Assembly: GCA_951213105.1 (NCBI GenBank)
Contig: OX578140.1
Location: forward strand, 116,730,653 to 116,794,652
Source: Amaurobius ferox
Taxonomy: Eukaryota > Arthropoda > Arachnida > Araneae > Amaurobiidae
DNA length: 64,000 bases
Direction of reading: 5' to 3'
How positions within the stretch are numbered: position 1 is the first letter of the stretch; the number at the start of each line of letters is the position of its first letter. Shown here one piece after another: positions 22,046-34,233 of the stretch. A model generated the notes under the pieces. The model was given only the letters and a program-made list of their open reading frames with translations, had not been told where the DNA came from and did no database searches. Position numbers and translations under genes: made by a program.

Positions 22046-23164
22046 TTTTTTTTAATTTTATATAACTTTTTATGATATACTTATTTGATGGTGTTTATAA
22101 TGCAGTTTCCTACGTCCTAGAAAATTAAAATTTGGTACACAGATTAAATTTGTTGAACATTTTATTTTACAAAAATTTGGTGGATCTTTAAATATAGATA
22201 CTACATTTTTTTTTAAATGGCCTGCAAATAATCCCTGCTCACTTCTATAAATCATTGTTATAATATTGTTAAAAAGGGCATAATATTGTTAAAAATGGGC
22301 AGCACATGCCTTTCCCTGCAGACTCATATTCACGTTCTCTTTATTTTTTCAATAATAATTTGAGTTTATCTGCACAAAATAACAGCCATAAGTATTTTAA
22401 GTGACATTGAATTTGCACGTTAAACTTGAATTTGGTTCTCATTTGATAGCTGGACTTTTTGTCAAATGTGACGTAGCGAAAACGCGAAAAAACTAGAATA
22501 TCTCAAGAACGGCTAGTCCTAGAGTAATGGGATTAGTCTTATTCTTTTTGTTGTCAAAAATCACGTATAAAATAGGAATTTAATTCACATAATTGAGCAC
22601 ACGTAGTCTTTTATTTTTATATTTAACGATTTTTATGGGCCATTTAGCAAAACAGCCTGTTCCTTTTTCCCGAATCGTACTAGAATAACCTACAAATGAT
22701 TTATATACTAAATTTTGTTTTAAATTTGGTATATAAATCACTTGTAGGTTATTGAAATATTATGCACCAAATTTTGTTAAATTTGTTCCATTAGTTTTTA
22801 GCTAGAGTGGATAAAGGCAATTTCTGCCGGCCATTTCGCAAAGAAGGCAGATTCTTTTATTGCGAATCGTACTATAATCTAATGAACATCGGGGTTTTCC
22901 ACAAAAAACATACCTACCAAATTTTATGAAATTCGGTCCATTAGTTTTTCAGTTAGAGTGGATGCAATATCCTCACAGACACACAGGAACACAAACAGAT
23001 ACACCCTTACACACACAGACGTCTTCCTAAAAATTGTTTTTCGTGTTCTGGAAGTCCCAAAACGTGTAGATCCTTCGAAAATTCGAGTTCCGATCTTCGG
23101 CACGATTCCAATACACGCATACACATATATTATCTGTGTATCTGTATTATCTGTGTATCTAAAT
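22046..23164. repeat. Z/W-type repeat remnants
   Basis: A reverse Z motif lies at about 22296-22316. Then come CTCAAGAACGGCTAG, GGCCATTTAGCAAAACAGCC, AGCTAGAGTGGAT and an ACACACAGACGTC block (to 23025), each recurring at 39.8-40.1, 42.1-42.4 and 43.3-43.9 kb. GTATATAAATCACTTGTAGG and its complement near 22690-22755 form an inverted pair. ORFs at 22924-23188 overlap on both strands and are not credible. Confidence 0.55.
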
Positions 23165-23557
23165 TCCGTGCCTATTCAATTACAATAATTGTGATTTTAA
23201 ATGATCCCTAAACTTTTATTATTTCTTCAACGAAGCCTAATTTTAACTTATGCAGAATGCAAATATCTCAAGCGATTGCAAGGTGAGTTACATCAGAATT
23301 GCTGAATTTTTTTTCACACAAAATTATTTAGCTCTGGAGTCTGGAATGCAAGTTATATGAATGAAATATTCATTGATTTTGCATAAAGAATCAGATGATT
23401 TATATTTCGATACAGTTTTAAATATTTAAGTATAATAAATTTCTGTAATACTGTGATAATATAAAAGATATCACCACTGAATGTATCACATTTTAGAGAT
23501 TATTAAATGAAATTGCATTAATCAATGCTTATGCATGATTGATCTTTCTTGTTCATT
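23165..23557 (+). repeat. Family X fragment X7, right part
   Basis: It matches X4 from about the ACAATATAGTTGAGTT region to the terminus GATTGATCTTTCTTGTT, diverged and with internal deletions. The right flank matches that of X4. Confidence 0.7.
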
Positions 23558-24148
23558 TACACTTTTTCTGGCAGAGTCCATTTTCAGAAAATACTAGAGG
23601 AGGGGAGATGTATGCTTCTTCCGGCCTCTGGCCGAGATCTGGATTCCCTAACCGTATCGCCGTATCCCACTCACCTTGAATTATGCTGCCCGTGACACCT
23701 GAGTGCCCTAGTCATGGACTCTCCCGGCCCCGCTTGCCTCACATGGGCCCCGAATCGACCTCCATTTGACATTCTATGCCATATATTGCAAAAATCTTCA
23801 TGGGGGGGGGGAGAAATATCTGGAGTGCAAGCCTTAACTCGACCTTCTCTTACATTTATATTCCATATTTTTACGTGCATTTATATCACAGTGACGTAGA
23901 CTGTCAGTGACGTAATTAAGGGAATGGGGTCATACCTCCCTCATCCACCATTAGCAAAAATTGTGCATTGGTCCTCTATAGAATTCACTTAGGAAACAGA
24001 AATATAGCACTCGATACCCCCTAATTGATCGTTTGAAACCCCCTACCACACATACACAGATATATATATATATAAGAATATGATTAGCATATAGAAAAGA
24101 GACCAATGTTATATTACATACAGATATAACTTGCATCCCAAGTTCTCT
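23558..24148. other. Unassigned segment, partly GC-richer
   Basis: 23620-23770 is GC-richer (GGCCGAGATCTGGATTCCC; CTCCCGGCCCCGCTTGCC) and shares GCCGAGATCT with 7450 and 18090. A poly-G run lies at 23802-23811. ORFs on both strands here lack domains. No gene called. Confidence 0.35.
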
Positions 24149-26437
24149 ACCATTTTTAACACTTTACAACACAGTTGAAAAGTGTTTAGGACTTCGTTCG
24201 TTCTGTCTGTCTGTCTGTACGTTAGCACGATAACTGCCGTAAAAATGACTTTATCAATATGAAATTTCAGTATGCTTTTCAGACGGTCTGTGGAACCTAT
24301 GGGAATATAAATGAATAATATCACCCAATTAGTTTTAGATTGAACCAGGGTTGAAAAAACGAAATACATTGAACCCTATGGGACCTAATTTTTCAAACAT
24401 CTTTTAAGCGAATTTAAATTTCACAAATTGCTTCGAAAATTTTAGGAAATATTCAAATTATCGAATGAAATACATAAAAAAAAATTCAGTATAATATGTT
24501 AGGTAGTTTTTTAAATAAAAATTATTTAATATAGGGAGAAAAACAAATTCAATTAAATTCTGACTCTTGCTATATCCCCCAGAAAGAAACAAGAAAGATC
24601 AATATTGCTTAAAGCATTGATTATGAAACACTTTCCAACTTCAGTGCAATTTTATTTAAACATGTCTAAAATGCAATACATTCCTCGGTAATATTTTAAA
24701 ACTTATCACAATACTACATTAATTTATTATATTTGAAAACATAAACATTCATCGAAAAAAATGAACTACATTCAAATGACGGCATTGAAATATAAATTGC
24801 CTGGTTTAAACATCTCTTAAATGTGATACATTGCTCGGTAATAATTTTAGAATTATCATACTCCTACGATAATTTATTATATTTGAAAACTTCACCGAAA
24901 ACAACTGAAATTCATTCAAATGACGTCATAAAAAAATAACAAGCTTGGATCTCTCTGTAAAAGCAACATTTCATTCATAAATAATTTCCCACTTATGTCA
25001 TTCATCACAATACTACAATAATTTATTTTATTTAAAAATTAAGACCATGGAGTTACAAGTAATTAAACTCTATGCGTAAAACTTCATCGAAAAAAATCGT
25101 CCTTATCTTTTTAAAATCAGTGAATATTTCATTCATATCACCTATGCAGACTCCATGAACTAAATGATTTTGTGTTAAAGAAATGCAGCAATTCTAATAC
25201 AACTCATTCTACATATTTTGCTGATTACATTTTACATAGGTCAAAAATAAGCTTCGTTGTAGAAATAATCAAATTTGGATGAGCATTTAAACTCAAATAT
25301 ATTGTAATTGCGTTGTTTCAGTATGTAGATGCATAGAATTTAAGCAAAAATAAAGTAGTTTTAGGACGGATACAACACTCAATACGAATTAAAAAGAACT
25401 TTAAAAATTACGATTTTGAGACAAGATGGATACCATATATAATTTTGAAGTGGGTCACGTGATCGTTTCATATCAAGGTCACGTGATCGCTTCATATAAG
25501 AGGTGTTACTATTATTTTAATTTTTATTTAAAAAACTACTTAATATATTTCGCTGAATTTTTTTTTTGTATATTTTATGGAACAATTTGCATATTACCTA
25601 AAATTTTCAAAGCAATTTGTGAATTTTAAATCCGCTTAAAAAATGTTTGAAAAATTAGGACCCATAGGGCTCAATGTATTTCATTTTTTCAACCCGGGTT
25701 CAATCCAAAACTAATTGGGTGATATTATTCATTTTTATTCCCATAGGTCCTACAGATCGTCTGAACAACATACTAAAACTTCATTTTGATTAAGTCATTT
25801 TTACGGCAGTTATCGTGCTAACGGACAGACAGACAAACAGACAGACAGAATGAACAAAGTCATAAACACTTTTCAACTTTGTTGTAAAGTGTTAAAAAGA
25901 GATATATAATAAACATCTTTCAAAGAGTTTATTATTTTATTTTATATATAAGAGAGCTTTCATATTTTAAAATAAATATGGTAGATAACAATTTTTTAAA
26001 TTGTTAAATAAAATAATTATTATAGTATTGTTATGAATGAAACAACTGGAAAAATAGTTGTGAGTGAAATTCTGCTTTTATATAGAGGCGATTTTTATTT
26101 CGATGCCGTCATTTGAATAAAGTTCATTTGTTTTCGATGAAGTTTTCAAATATAATAAATTATTGTAGTATTATGAAAATTTTAAAAATATTACCGCGGA
26201 ATGTATCGCATTTTAGAGATGTGTAAACCAGGCAATTTATATTTCAATGCCGTCATTTGAATGAAGTTTATTTTCTTCGATGAAGTTTTCAAATATAACA
26301 AATTAATGTAGTATTGTGATAATTTAAAAAATATTACCGAGGAATGTATCGCATTTTAGAGATGTTTATATAAAATTGCATTGAAGTTGGAAAGTGTTTC
26401 ATAATCAATGCTTTACGCATGATTGATCTTTCTTGTT
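24149..26437 (+). repeat. Family X copy X8 (variant), interrupted by X9
   Basis: The left part is 24149-24587 and the right part 25899-26437. The variant middle (AATATAGGGAGAAAAAC ... TAGATAACAATTTTT) is shared with X6. In X6 the text CCAGAAAGAAAAAATAGATA is continuous, which approximates the empty site for X9. The right end TTTCTTGTT abuts X10. Confidence 0.8.
24588..25898 (-). repeat. Family X copy X9, full-length, nested in X8
   Basis: It runs from AACAAGAAAGATCAAT to the hairpin and GTGTTAAAAA. It has paired CACGTG at 25456-25461 and 25480-25485 and TGACGTCA at 24921-24928. Its insertion into X8 in opposite orientation shows family X elements are mobile units with these ends. Any target duplication is blurred by A-rich flanks. 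Confidence 0.85.
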
Positions 26438-27588
26438 TTTTTTAACACTTTACAACAAAGATGAAAAGTGTTTATAACTTTGTTCATTCTGTCTGTCTGT
26501 CTGTCCGTTAGCACGATAACTGGCGTAAAAAAGACTTTATGGAAATGAAATTTTAGTATGTTGTTCAGACCGTCTATGGGACCTACGGGAATATAAGTGA
26601 ATAATATCACTCAATTAGTTTTGGATTGTACCCGGGTTGAAAAAATGAAATACATTGACTCCTATGGGACTGAATTTTTCAAACATTTTTTAAGCGGATT
26701 TAAAATTCACAAATCGCTTCGAAAGTTTTAGAAAATATTTAAATTGTCCCATAAAATATATAAAAAAAAATTCAGCAAAATACATTCAGTAGTTTTTTAA
26801 ATAAAAATTAAAATAATAATTGCACCTTTTATATGAAGGGATCACGTGACCATTATCTGAAGAGATCACGTGACCCACTTCAAAATAAAATATGACATCC
26901 ATCTTGTGTCAAAATTGTGATTTTTAAAGTTCTTTTTAATTCATATTTAGTGTTGTAAAACCGCTTTATTTCTGCTTAAATTCTGTGCATCTACATACTG
27001 AAACAACGCAATTACAATATATTTGAGTTCAAATGATCATCAAACTTTGATTATTTCTACAACGAAGCCTAATTTGCTTTTATGGAAAATGTAAACAGCA
27101 AAATATGTAAATTGAGTTGTATAAGATTTGCTGCATTTCTTTAACGCAAAATTATTTAGCTCATGGAGCCTGCAATATAGCTCATATGAATGAAATATTC
27201 ATTGATTTTACAGAGAGAAGGACGATTTTTTCGATGAAGTTTTAAGCATAGAGTTTAATTACTTGTACCTCCATGGTCTCAAGTTTTGAAATAAAATAAA
27301 TTATTGCAGTATTGTGATGAATGAAATGAATGGAAAAGTGTTTATGAATGAAATGCTGATTTTATAGAGGGAGCCAGGCGTGTTACATTTCGATGACGTC
27401 ATTTGAAAAAATTTCATTTATATTTGATGAAGTTTTCAAATATAATAAATGAATGTAGTATTGTGATAATTTTTAAAATATTACCGAGGAATATATCGCA
27501 TTTTAGAGATGTTTAAATAAAATTGCATTGAAGTTGGAAAGTATTTCATAATCAATGCTTTACGTTACGCATGATTGATCTTTCTTGT
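26438..27588 (+). repeat. Family X copy X10, head-to-tail with X8
   Basis: It starts immediately after the right end of X8 and ends at GATTGATCTTTCTTGTT. It has paired CACGTG (26843-26848 and 26867-26872) and TGACGTCA at 27394-27401; one of the two CCGAGGAAT segments is lost. Confidence 0.85.
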
Positions 27589-27790
27589 TGTATTTCCAAC
27601 TAGAAAATGTACCCAACGTTGCGCCGGAGTTAAAGGAATTTAGTAATGTAACAAAAATTGAACAAAAATATTAACTCAATAACATAAAAATTAAATTTTA
27701 TTTCTTTAAATAACAGGGAAAATTACCAGAGATAAATTAAAATTTTAAATCTAAAAACATAACAAAATTATTAAATTTTATTCATATAAA
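27589..27790. other. AT-rich spacer, possible HelB 5'-end relic
   Basis: It contains repeated AAATTTTATT words and ends ATTTTATTCATATAAA, which resembles a mutated HelB 5' end (TTTTATTTATATAGA in reverse). No gene. Confidence 0.4.
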
Positions 27791-29938
27791 CTTGCAGCAT
27801 ACCCGTTCTTCGTACGGAGTATATAATATAAATAAACTTAAAATTCACAATCATGTGCAAATTCCTATATTATACTTGATGGCATTTTTAAACAAAATAT
27901 TCTGTTAAAATATTTAGCATAATGCTCCTAAAAAGAAGTTAAGGAATGGCTGTTCTCGTTATTCAAAATTATCTTCAAGAGTAGATCTGAAGAATAAAAT
28001 ATCCTAGCCTCTTTTGTAAGCAAATTTATAAAAAATATGGAATTGAATCAATATATGCAAAATAATAGCGTATTGTATGGGACCCGTACCACTTATATAC
28101 GCGAATATTAGAAGATATAACCTGTATTAGTAGATTACATATGTAAATTGAAAATATCAATAAATCCGTAATCTTTAAACCAGTAATTAATTCCAATATG
28201 TGCCCAAATGAAAGTGCTAAAATTATATGGGAAGATAAACCCGTACTACTTATAATATCATAGATTAGAAGATATGTCGTAGTGTTAGTAAAAGATTACC
28301 CGTATTATAATATTTAGTTTGAAAAATTTTTGCCAATATATAACAGATTACTTAATAAATTAAAAATAGCAATAATCCCCGTAATCTTCATACCGGAAGG
28401 CTTGATTCCAATATATGCCAATATACATGTACTACTTATATTCTCTTACATTAGAAGATATACCCGTGCATTTGTAGAAGATTACTCGTACAACGTACAA
28501 TATATGAGTTTCAACCATTTTTGCCGCAATAAAACAATGCCATAAGAAATTGAAAATATCAATAATCTCTGAATCAATAATCCCCGAAAACATCAATAAT
28601 AATGTTTAAACATGAAGATCGTAATTGATATTATCCAGTCAAAAATACGATGGCAATGAAATTTATTTTATATACATATCTTCATCATTAAAATCGGAAA
28701 AGATTTAATAAAATTCTTCTTCCTTATAAACACAGTAAATTTAAATCCGTTGTTAAGCGACATGTTATGATTTGCTTCAAATAAATTGGTGGTCAAAATA
28801 TAGTCTGAATATTTCTAATGAAGGTTTGGCGACATTTTAAAAAATCGCCAAATTTATCGCCAAGTGGGACTGTAGAACTGACAGTCCCACTCGGCGATAA
28901 ATTGACGAATTATCATCAAAATATTATCCCCTAAAAAAACACAATTTCGTTTATTTAGGGCAATTTATCAATTTCAAAATATTTTTATGGATTTATAAAT
29001 ATTTTTATCAATTTAGTGACATTTTAAAAATTCGCTAAATGGGTTACTAAGTAGGGCGGTTGGACTGACAGACAAATGCTAACGAAACACCATTTCAGTA
29101 CTTTCTTTTAGCAAAACAAAATAAAATTCATTGATTTACGTCATTTTTATCAATTTGGGGACATTTCAATCAATTTCGCAACTTTTAAGAAATTTGCCAA
29201 GTTAGCGATATTCAGCCAAATTCGTAGCTCTAAATTCGCAGATCTGAATAAAATATCGCGATCCAGTTTGTATATACTAAATGAAAACACTAAAATATTA
29301 TTAGAAGATATACCCATTCTACTATTTTTCTGTTTAAACAATTGGATAAATGAATTTATTGGGTAAACAGAATATGAGTTTATTAGCTAAACACAATATA
29401 AGCTTAAAACCTCTTTGCTAACCTCTTTCCATTTAAATTCATGTTTCAAACAATTCATGCTTTCAGATAGTGACTATTTAATGCAAAAATCCTGCATCAA
29501 ACTCAAAAATAAAGTTTTAATTCCCTTTGACGCTTTAAACAAACGATTTTTATCCTTTCCGTTTGGATAAACCACGGAGTTGGAGAGTAGAACTCCTATA
29601 AAAAAAGTTCCGTTTTTCATTAATATCTCGACAACCCCTGGTCTTAGAAACTCGAAACTTGGGCAAAATTTATGGGGGGCTATTTCAAGGCCACCCACGA
29701 AATTTCATTAAATTTGGTTCAGCCGTTCTCTGGTGATGATGAGACAAACGAAAGTTTCGTTTTTTACTAATATCTCGAGAACCACTGGTCGTAGAAATTT
29801 CAACCATAGACTAAATTTTAAGTGGGGCTATTTCTAGGTTACCCACAAAATTTCAGCAAATTCTGTTCAGCCGTTCTCCCGTGATGATGGGACAAACAGA
29901 CAGACAGACAGACAGATTTTCAATTTTATTTATATAGA
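27791..29938 (-). mobile_element. Helitron HelB1
   Basis: On the minus strand it begins TCTATATAAATAAAATTG, followed by a CTGT tract and two ~148-bp tandem blocks containing GAACGGCTGAACAGAAT-like text. It ends CCGTACGAAGAACGG, a hairpin (CCGT/ACGG), then GTATGCTGCAAG. The expected CTAG end is mutated to CAAG. AT-rich internal repeats (GAAGATATACCCGT) and a 10-bp hairpin at 28864-28890 lie inside. No Rep/helicase is present. This terminus type (hairpin, GGGTAT, CTAG) is characteristic of arthropod Helitrons. Confidence 0.75.
28864..28890. other. Perfect hairpin inside HelB1
   Basis: GTGGGACTGT, loop AGAACTG, ACAGTCCCAC form a perfect 10-bp stem. HelB2 has the same structure at 35239-35265 with one mismatch, and it sits among GGCGACATTT words in both copies. 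Confidence 0.85.
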
Positions 29939-30879
29939 CTAGCAGCATACCCGTTCTTCGTACGGAGTATATAATATAAAGAAACTTGAAATTCATAATC
30001 ATGCCCAAATTCTTATAGTGTACTAAATGACATGTTTAATCAAAATATCCTGTTAAAATCTATATAATAAAAGGCAATGTCTGTGTGTGTGTGTGTCTGT
30101 CTGTCTTATACACTATACGTTTCGCGACCGCGCGTCGGAGAGCTACGAAATTTGGCAATCGGAGACCTGGGGGGGAGGGAAGGGGACACATGAAAACCGA
30201 TTTTTAAAATTTTAATTATTTTTTTATTTATTTAATGTTTTATGCGATTTCGACCGTTTTTTGCCCTTTTTGCCCTTTTTTCTCCACGATCCAGACATCG
30301 TAGAAAAAAATAAATTACACCATCGGAAAGAGCAGAGAATTTCGAGTAAAAATATATCAATTTCAAATCTGAATTTCGATTTCTAATATTTTTTAAAGAT
30401 TTTAAAACAAAACTCACTTTTGGCTCAAAAAATCAAATTTTTGTTTTTAAATTCTCGCATCGTGAAAAGTACTCATAATTTCGACTAATAATTTACATTT
30501 TTAGAAAGCTGAAATATCTGGCATTCTTACAAGTCTAATGTGGTCCAGAAATAATGAAAATTGCCTTCAGGATGGCAATTTTAAAGACGCCATGATTTTA
30601 AATTTCTCGGCGTTCCGTTCGTTTCTCCCCCGCTGAAGCAGGGAAGGTGGTGGGTGGGGACGTCAAGGTGGAGGTGACGTCACGGTTCTGAATAGAGCGC
30701 CTTTGCTCTATATAAATTATTATATTTATATTTTAAATGATGGGACGATCTGGATTTTTTAAATGTATATTTTAACTTTTGGATATTTTAAATGGATATT
30801 TTAATTTTATGGATATTTTAAATGATAGAACAATGAAACAATGGAATGAGGATGATGGAATTAAGCATATGGTCATTTT

Positions 30880-31913
30880 AAATTGCAAATTAGCGCGCGG
30901 GAAGTTAGCGGTAGGCCCGGGTTCGATTCCCGCCACTGCCAAAACTGCCGCCGTGTTTACGTGGAATACGATCACGTTAAATATGTGGGTCCGTAAGTCC
31001 TTCCGAGAGGTTGGTGGTAGGGGAAGGAGGATACGGCCCCTGTGGATGCCTCCCCCACTGGGTTCCCGTCTAAATTGGGTGAATATGTAGAAAGTTATGG
31101 AGATTGTCGCGGAGGGCGCGGCAGCCCAGTGGTTAGCGCGCGGGAATTGCACAGGGTAGGCCCGGGTTCGATTCCCGCCACTGCCAAAACTTACGCCACG
31201 TTCACGCAGAGTACGATCACGTTAAACATGTGGGTTCGTGAGTCCTTCCGAGAGGTTGGTGGTAGGGGAAGGAGGGTACGGTCTAAATTGGGTGAATAAA
31301 AAGAAAGTTATGGAGATTGTCGCGGAGGGCGAAGTAGCCCAGTGGTTAGCGCGCGGGAATTGCACGCGGTAGGCCCGGGTTCGATTTCCGCCACTGACAT
31401 GGAGTACGATCACGTTAAACATATGGGTCCGTATGTTTTTCCGAGAGGTTGGTGGTAGGGGAAGGAGGGTACGTTCCCTGTGGATGCCTCCCCCACTGGG
31501 TTCCGGTCTAAATTGGGTGGCACATCCTGGCCGTCCAACCAGTTACCAGGCCCGGGTTCGATTCCCAAAATTGCCGCCGTGTTTACGCGGAGTACGAGCA
31601 CGTTAAACATGTGGGTCCGTGAGTCCTTCCGAGAAGTTGGTGGTAGGGGAAGGAGGGTACGGTCTAAATTGGATGAATAAAAAGAAAGTTATGGAGATTG
31701 TCGCGTAGGGCAAAGTAGCCCAATGGTTAGCGCGCGGAAATTGCACTCGGTAGGCCCGGGTTCGATTCCCAAAATTGCCGCCGTGTTTACGCGGAGTACG
31801 ATCACGTTAAACATGTGGGTCTGTAAGTCCTTCCGAGAGGTTGGTGGTAGGGGAAGAAGGGTACGGTCCCTGTGGATGCTTCTCCCACTTTGTTCCGGTC
31901 TAAATTGGGTGAA
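30880..31913 (+). repeat. SINE-A array, first HelA2 unit
   Basis: Five B boxes at 30920, 31165, 31378, 31555 and 31759 with A boxes TAGCCCAGTGG or close variants. Units are 3'-truncated; one is shortened at AGTTACCAGG so that head and tail of neighbouring units are fused. Confidence 0.85.
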
Positions 31914-32734
31914 TCTATATAATAAAAGGCAATGTCTGTGTGTGTGTGTGTCTGTCTGTCTTATACACTATACGTTTCGCGACCGCGCGTCGGAGAGCTA
32001 CGAAATTTGGCAATCGGAGACCTGGGGGGGAGGGAAGGGGACACATGAAAACCGATTTTTAAAATTTTAATTATTTTTTTATTTATTTAATGTTTTATGC
32101 GATTTCGACCGTTTTTTGCCCTTTTTGCCCTTTTTTCTCCACGATCCAGACATCGTAGAAAAAAATAAATTACACCATCGGAAAGAGCAGAGAATTTCGA
32201 GTAAAAATATATCAATTTCAAATCTGAATTTCGATTTCTAATATTTTTTAAAGATTTTAAAACAAAACTCACTTTTGGCTCAAAAAATCAATTTTTTGTT
32301 TTTAAATTCTCGCATCGTGAAAAGTACTCATATTTTCGACTAATAATTTACATTTTTAGAAAGCTGAAATATCTGGCATTCTTACAAGTCTAATGTGGTC
32401 CAGAAATAATGAAAATTGCCTTCAGGATGGCAATTTTAAAGACGCCATGATTTTAAATTTCTCGGCGTTCCGTTCGTTTCTCCCCCGCTGAAGCAGGGAA
32501 GGTGGTGGGTGGGGACGTCAAGGTGGAGGTGACGTCACGGTTCTGAATAGAGCGCCTTTGCTCTATATAAATTATTATATTTATATTTTAAATGATGGGA
32601 CGATCTGGATTTTTTAAATGTATATTTTAACTTTTGGATATTTTAAATGGATATTTTAATTTTATGGATATTTTAAATGATAGAACAATGAAACAATGGA
32701 ATGAGGATGATGGAATTAAGCATATGGTCATTTT

Positions 32735-34175
32735 AAATTGCAAATTAGCGCGCGGGAAGTTAGCGGTAGGCCCGGGTTCGATTCCCGCCACTGCCAAAAC
32801 TGCCGCCGTGTTTACGTGGAATACGATCACGTTAAATATGTGGGTCCGTAAGTCCTTCCGAGAGGTTGGTGGTAGGGGAAGGAGGATACGGCCCCTGTGG
32901 ATGCCTCCCCCACTGGGTTCCCGTCTAAATTGGGTGAATATGTAGAAAGTTATGGAGATTGTCGCGGAGGGCGCGGCAGCCCAGTGGTTAGCGCGCGGGA
33001 ATTGCACTCAGTAGGCCCGGGTTCGATTCCCGCCACTGCCAAAACTTACGCCACGTTCACGCAGAGTACGATCACGTTAAACATGTGGGTTCGTGAGTCC
33101 TTCCGAGAGGTTGGTGGTAGGGGAAGGAGGGTACGGTCTAAATTGGGTGAATAAAAAGAAAGTTATGGAGATTGTCGCGGAGGGCGAAGTAGCCCAGTGG
33201 TTAGCGCGCGGGAATTGCACGCGGTAGGCCCGGGTTCGATTTCCGCCACTGACATGGAGTACGATCACGTTAAACATATGGGTCCGTATGTTTTTCCGAG
33301 AGGTTGGTGGTAGGGGAAGGAGGGTACGTTCCCTGTGGATGCCTCCCCCACTGGGTTCCGGTCTAAATTGGGTGGCACATCCTGGCCGTCCAACCAGTTA
33401 CCAGGCCCGGGTTCGATTCCCAAAATTGCCGCCGTGTTTACGCGGAGTACGAGCACGTTAAACATGTGGGTCCGTGAGTCCTTCCGAGAAGTTGGTGGTA
33501 GGGGAAGGAGGGTACGGTCTAAATTGGATGAATAAAAAGAAAGTTATGGAGATTGTCGCGTAGGGCAAAGTAGCCCAATGGTTAGCGCGCGGAAATTGCA
33601 CTCGGTAGGCCCGGGTTCGATTCCCAAAATTGCCGCCGTGTTTACGCGGAGTACGATCACGTTAAACATGTGGGTCTGTAAGTCCTTCCGAGAGGTTGGT
33701 GGTAGGGGAAGAAGGGTACGGTCCCTGTGGATGCTTCTCCCACTTGGTTCCGGTCTAAATTGGGTGAATAAAAAATAAGTTATGAAGAATATCGCGGAGG
33801 GTGAAGTACCCCAGTGGTTAGTGCGCGGGATTTGCACTTGGTAGGCCCGGGTTCGATTCCCAAAATTGCCGAATAAAAATAAAGTTATGGAGATTGTCGC
33901 GGATGGCACGGTAGCCCAGTGGTTAGCGCGCGGGAATTTCACTCGGTAGGCCCGGGTTCGATTCCCGCCATTGCCAAAACTGCAGCCGTGTTCACGCGGA
34001 GTACGATCACGTTAAACGTGTGGGACTGCAAGTCCTTCCGAGAGGTTTGTGGTAGGGGAAGGAGGGTACGGTCTCTTTGGATGCCTCCCCCATTGGGTTC
34101 CGGTCTAAATTGTGTGGCACTTCCTGGCCTTCCAAGCAGTTACCTTACACCTTTCTGGTAGGTCGCGCCAACGAG
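32735..34175 (+). repeat. SINE-A array, second HelA2 unit
   Basis: Seven B boxes: five matching the first unit at +1855 (32775 to 33614), then 33850 and 33955. The last unit runs on to the SINE 3' part (CCTTACACCTTTCTGGTAGG) before the Helitron 3' region, so the founding SINE probably lay at this end. Confidence 0.85.
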
Positions 34176-34215
34176 TTTGCCACGGTCAGAATTTTCAAGG
34201 GTAGCGAACAGGCTG

Positions 34216-34233
34216 GTCGCCAAAGGCGACTAG
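34216..34233 (+). terminator. HelA2 3' terminal hairpin and CTAG
   Basis: GTCGCC, loop AAA, GGCGAC is a perfect 6-bp stem overlapping CTAG (34230-34233). Confidence 0.8.

Larger units (their letters stand above)
30059..34233 (+). mobile_element. Helitron HelA2, tandem dimer carrying SINE arrays
   Basis: Same ends as HelA1: TC after A at 30059 and a perfect terminal hairpin with CTAG at 34233 before T. The empty site is in HelB1. The element is a tandem: 30059-31913 is repeated at 31914 onwards at an offset of exactly 1855 with very few differences. The first unit lacks a 3' end. The second start (31914) is preceded by A and interrupts the SINE spacer GGGTGAA/TAAAAA, a proper A/T site. The last ~820 bp align with HelA1 at a constant offset of 30158. 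It is probably a recent arrival, since the two units are almost identical. Confidence 0.85.
31914..34233 (+). mobile_element. Second HelA2 unit with the only 3' end
   Basis: It starts TCTATATAATAAAAGGCAATG and repeats the whole first unit, then adds two further SINE units and the common 3' region (AACGAGTTTGCCACGGTCAG to CTAG). A difference such as ACAGGG versus ACTCAG before the second B box shows the two units have begun to diverge. Confidence 0.85.

Noticed and set aside
30772..34161. Repeated ORF pairs 1855 bp apart, up to 132 codons
   Set aside because: Same SINE array read-through within the duplicated HelA2 units; the identity reflects DNA duplication, not paralogous genes.
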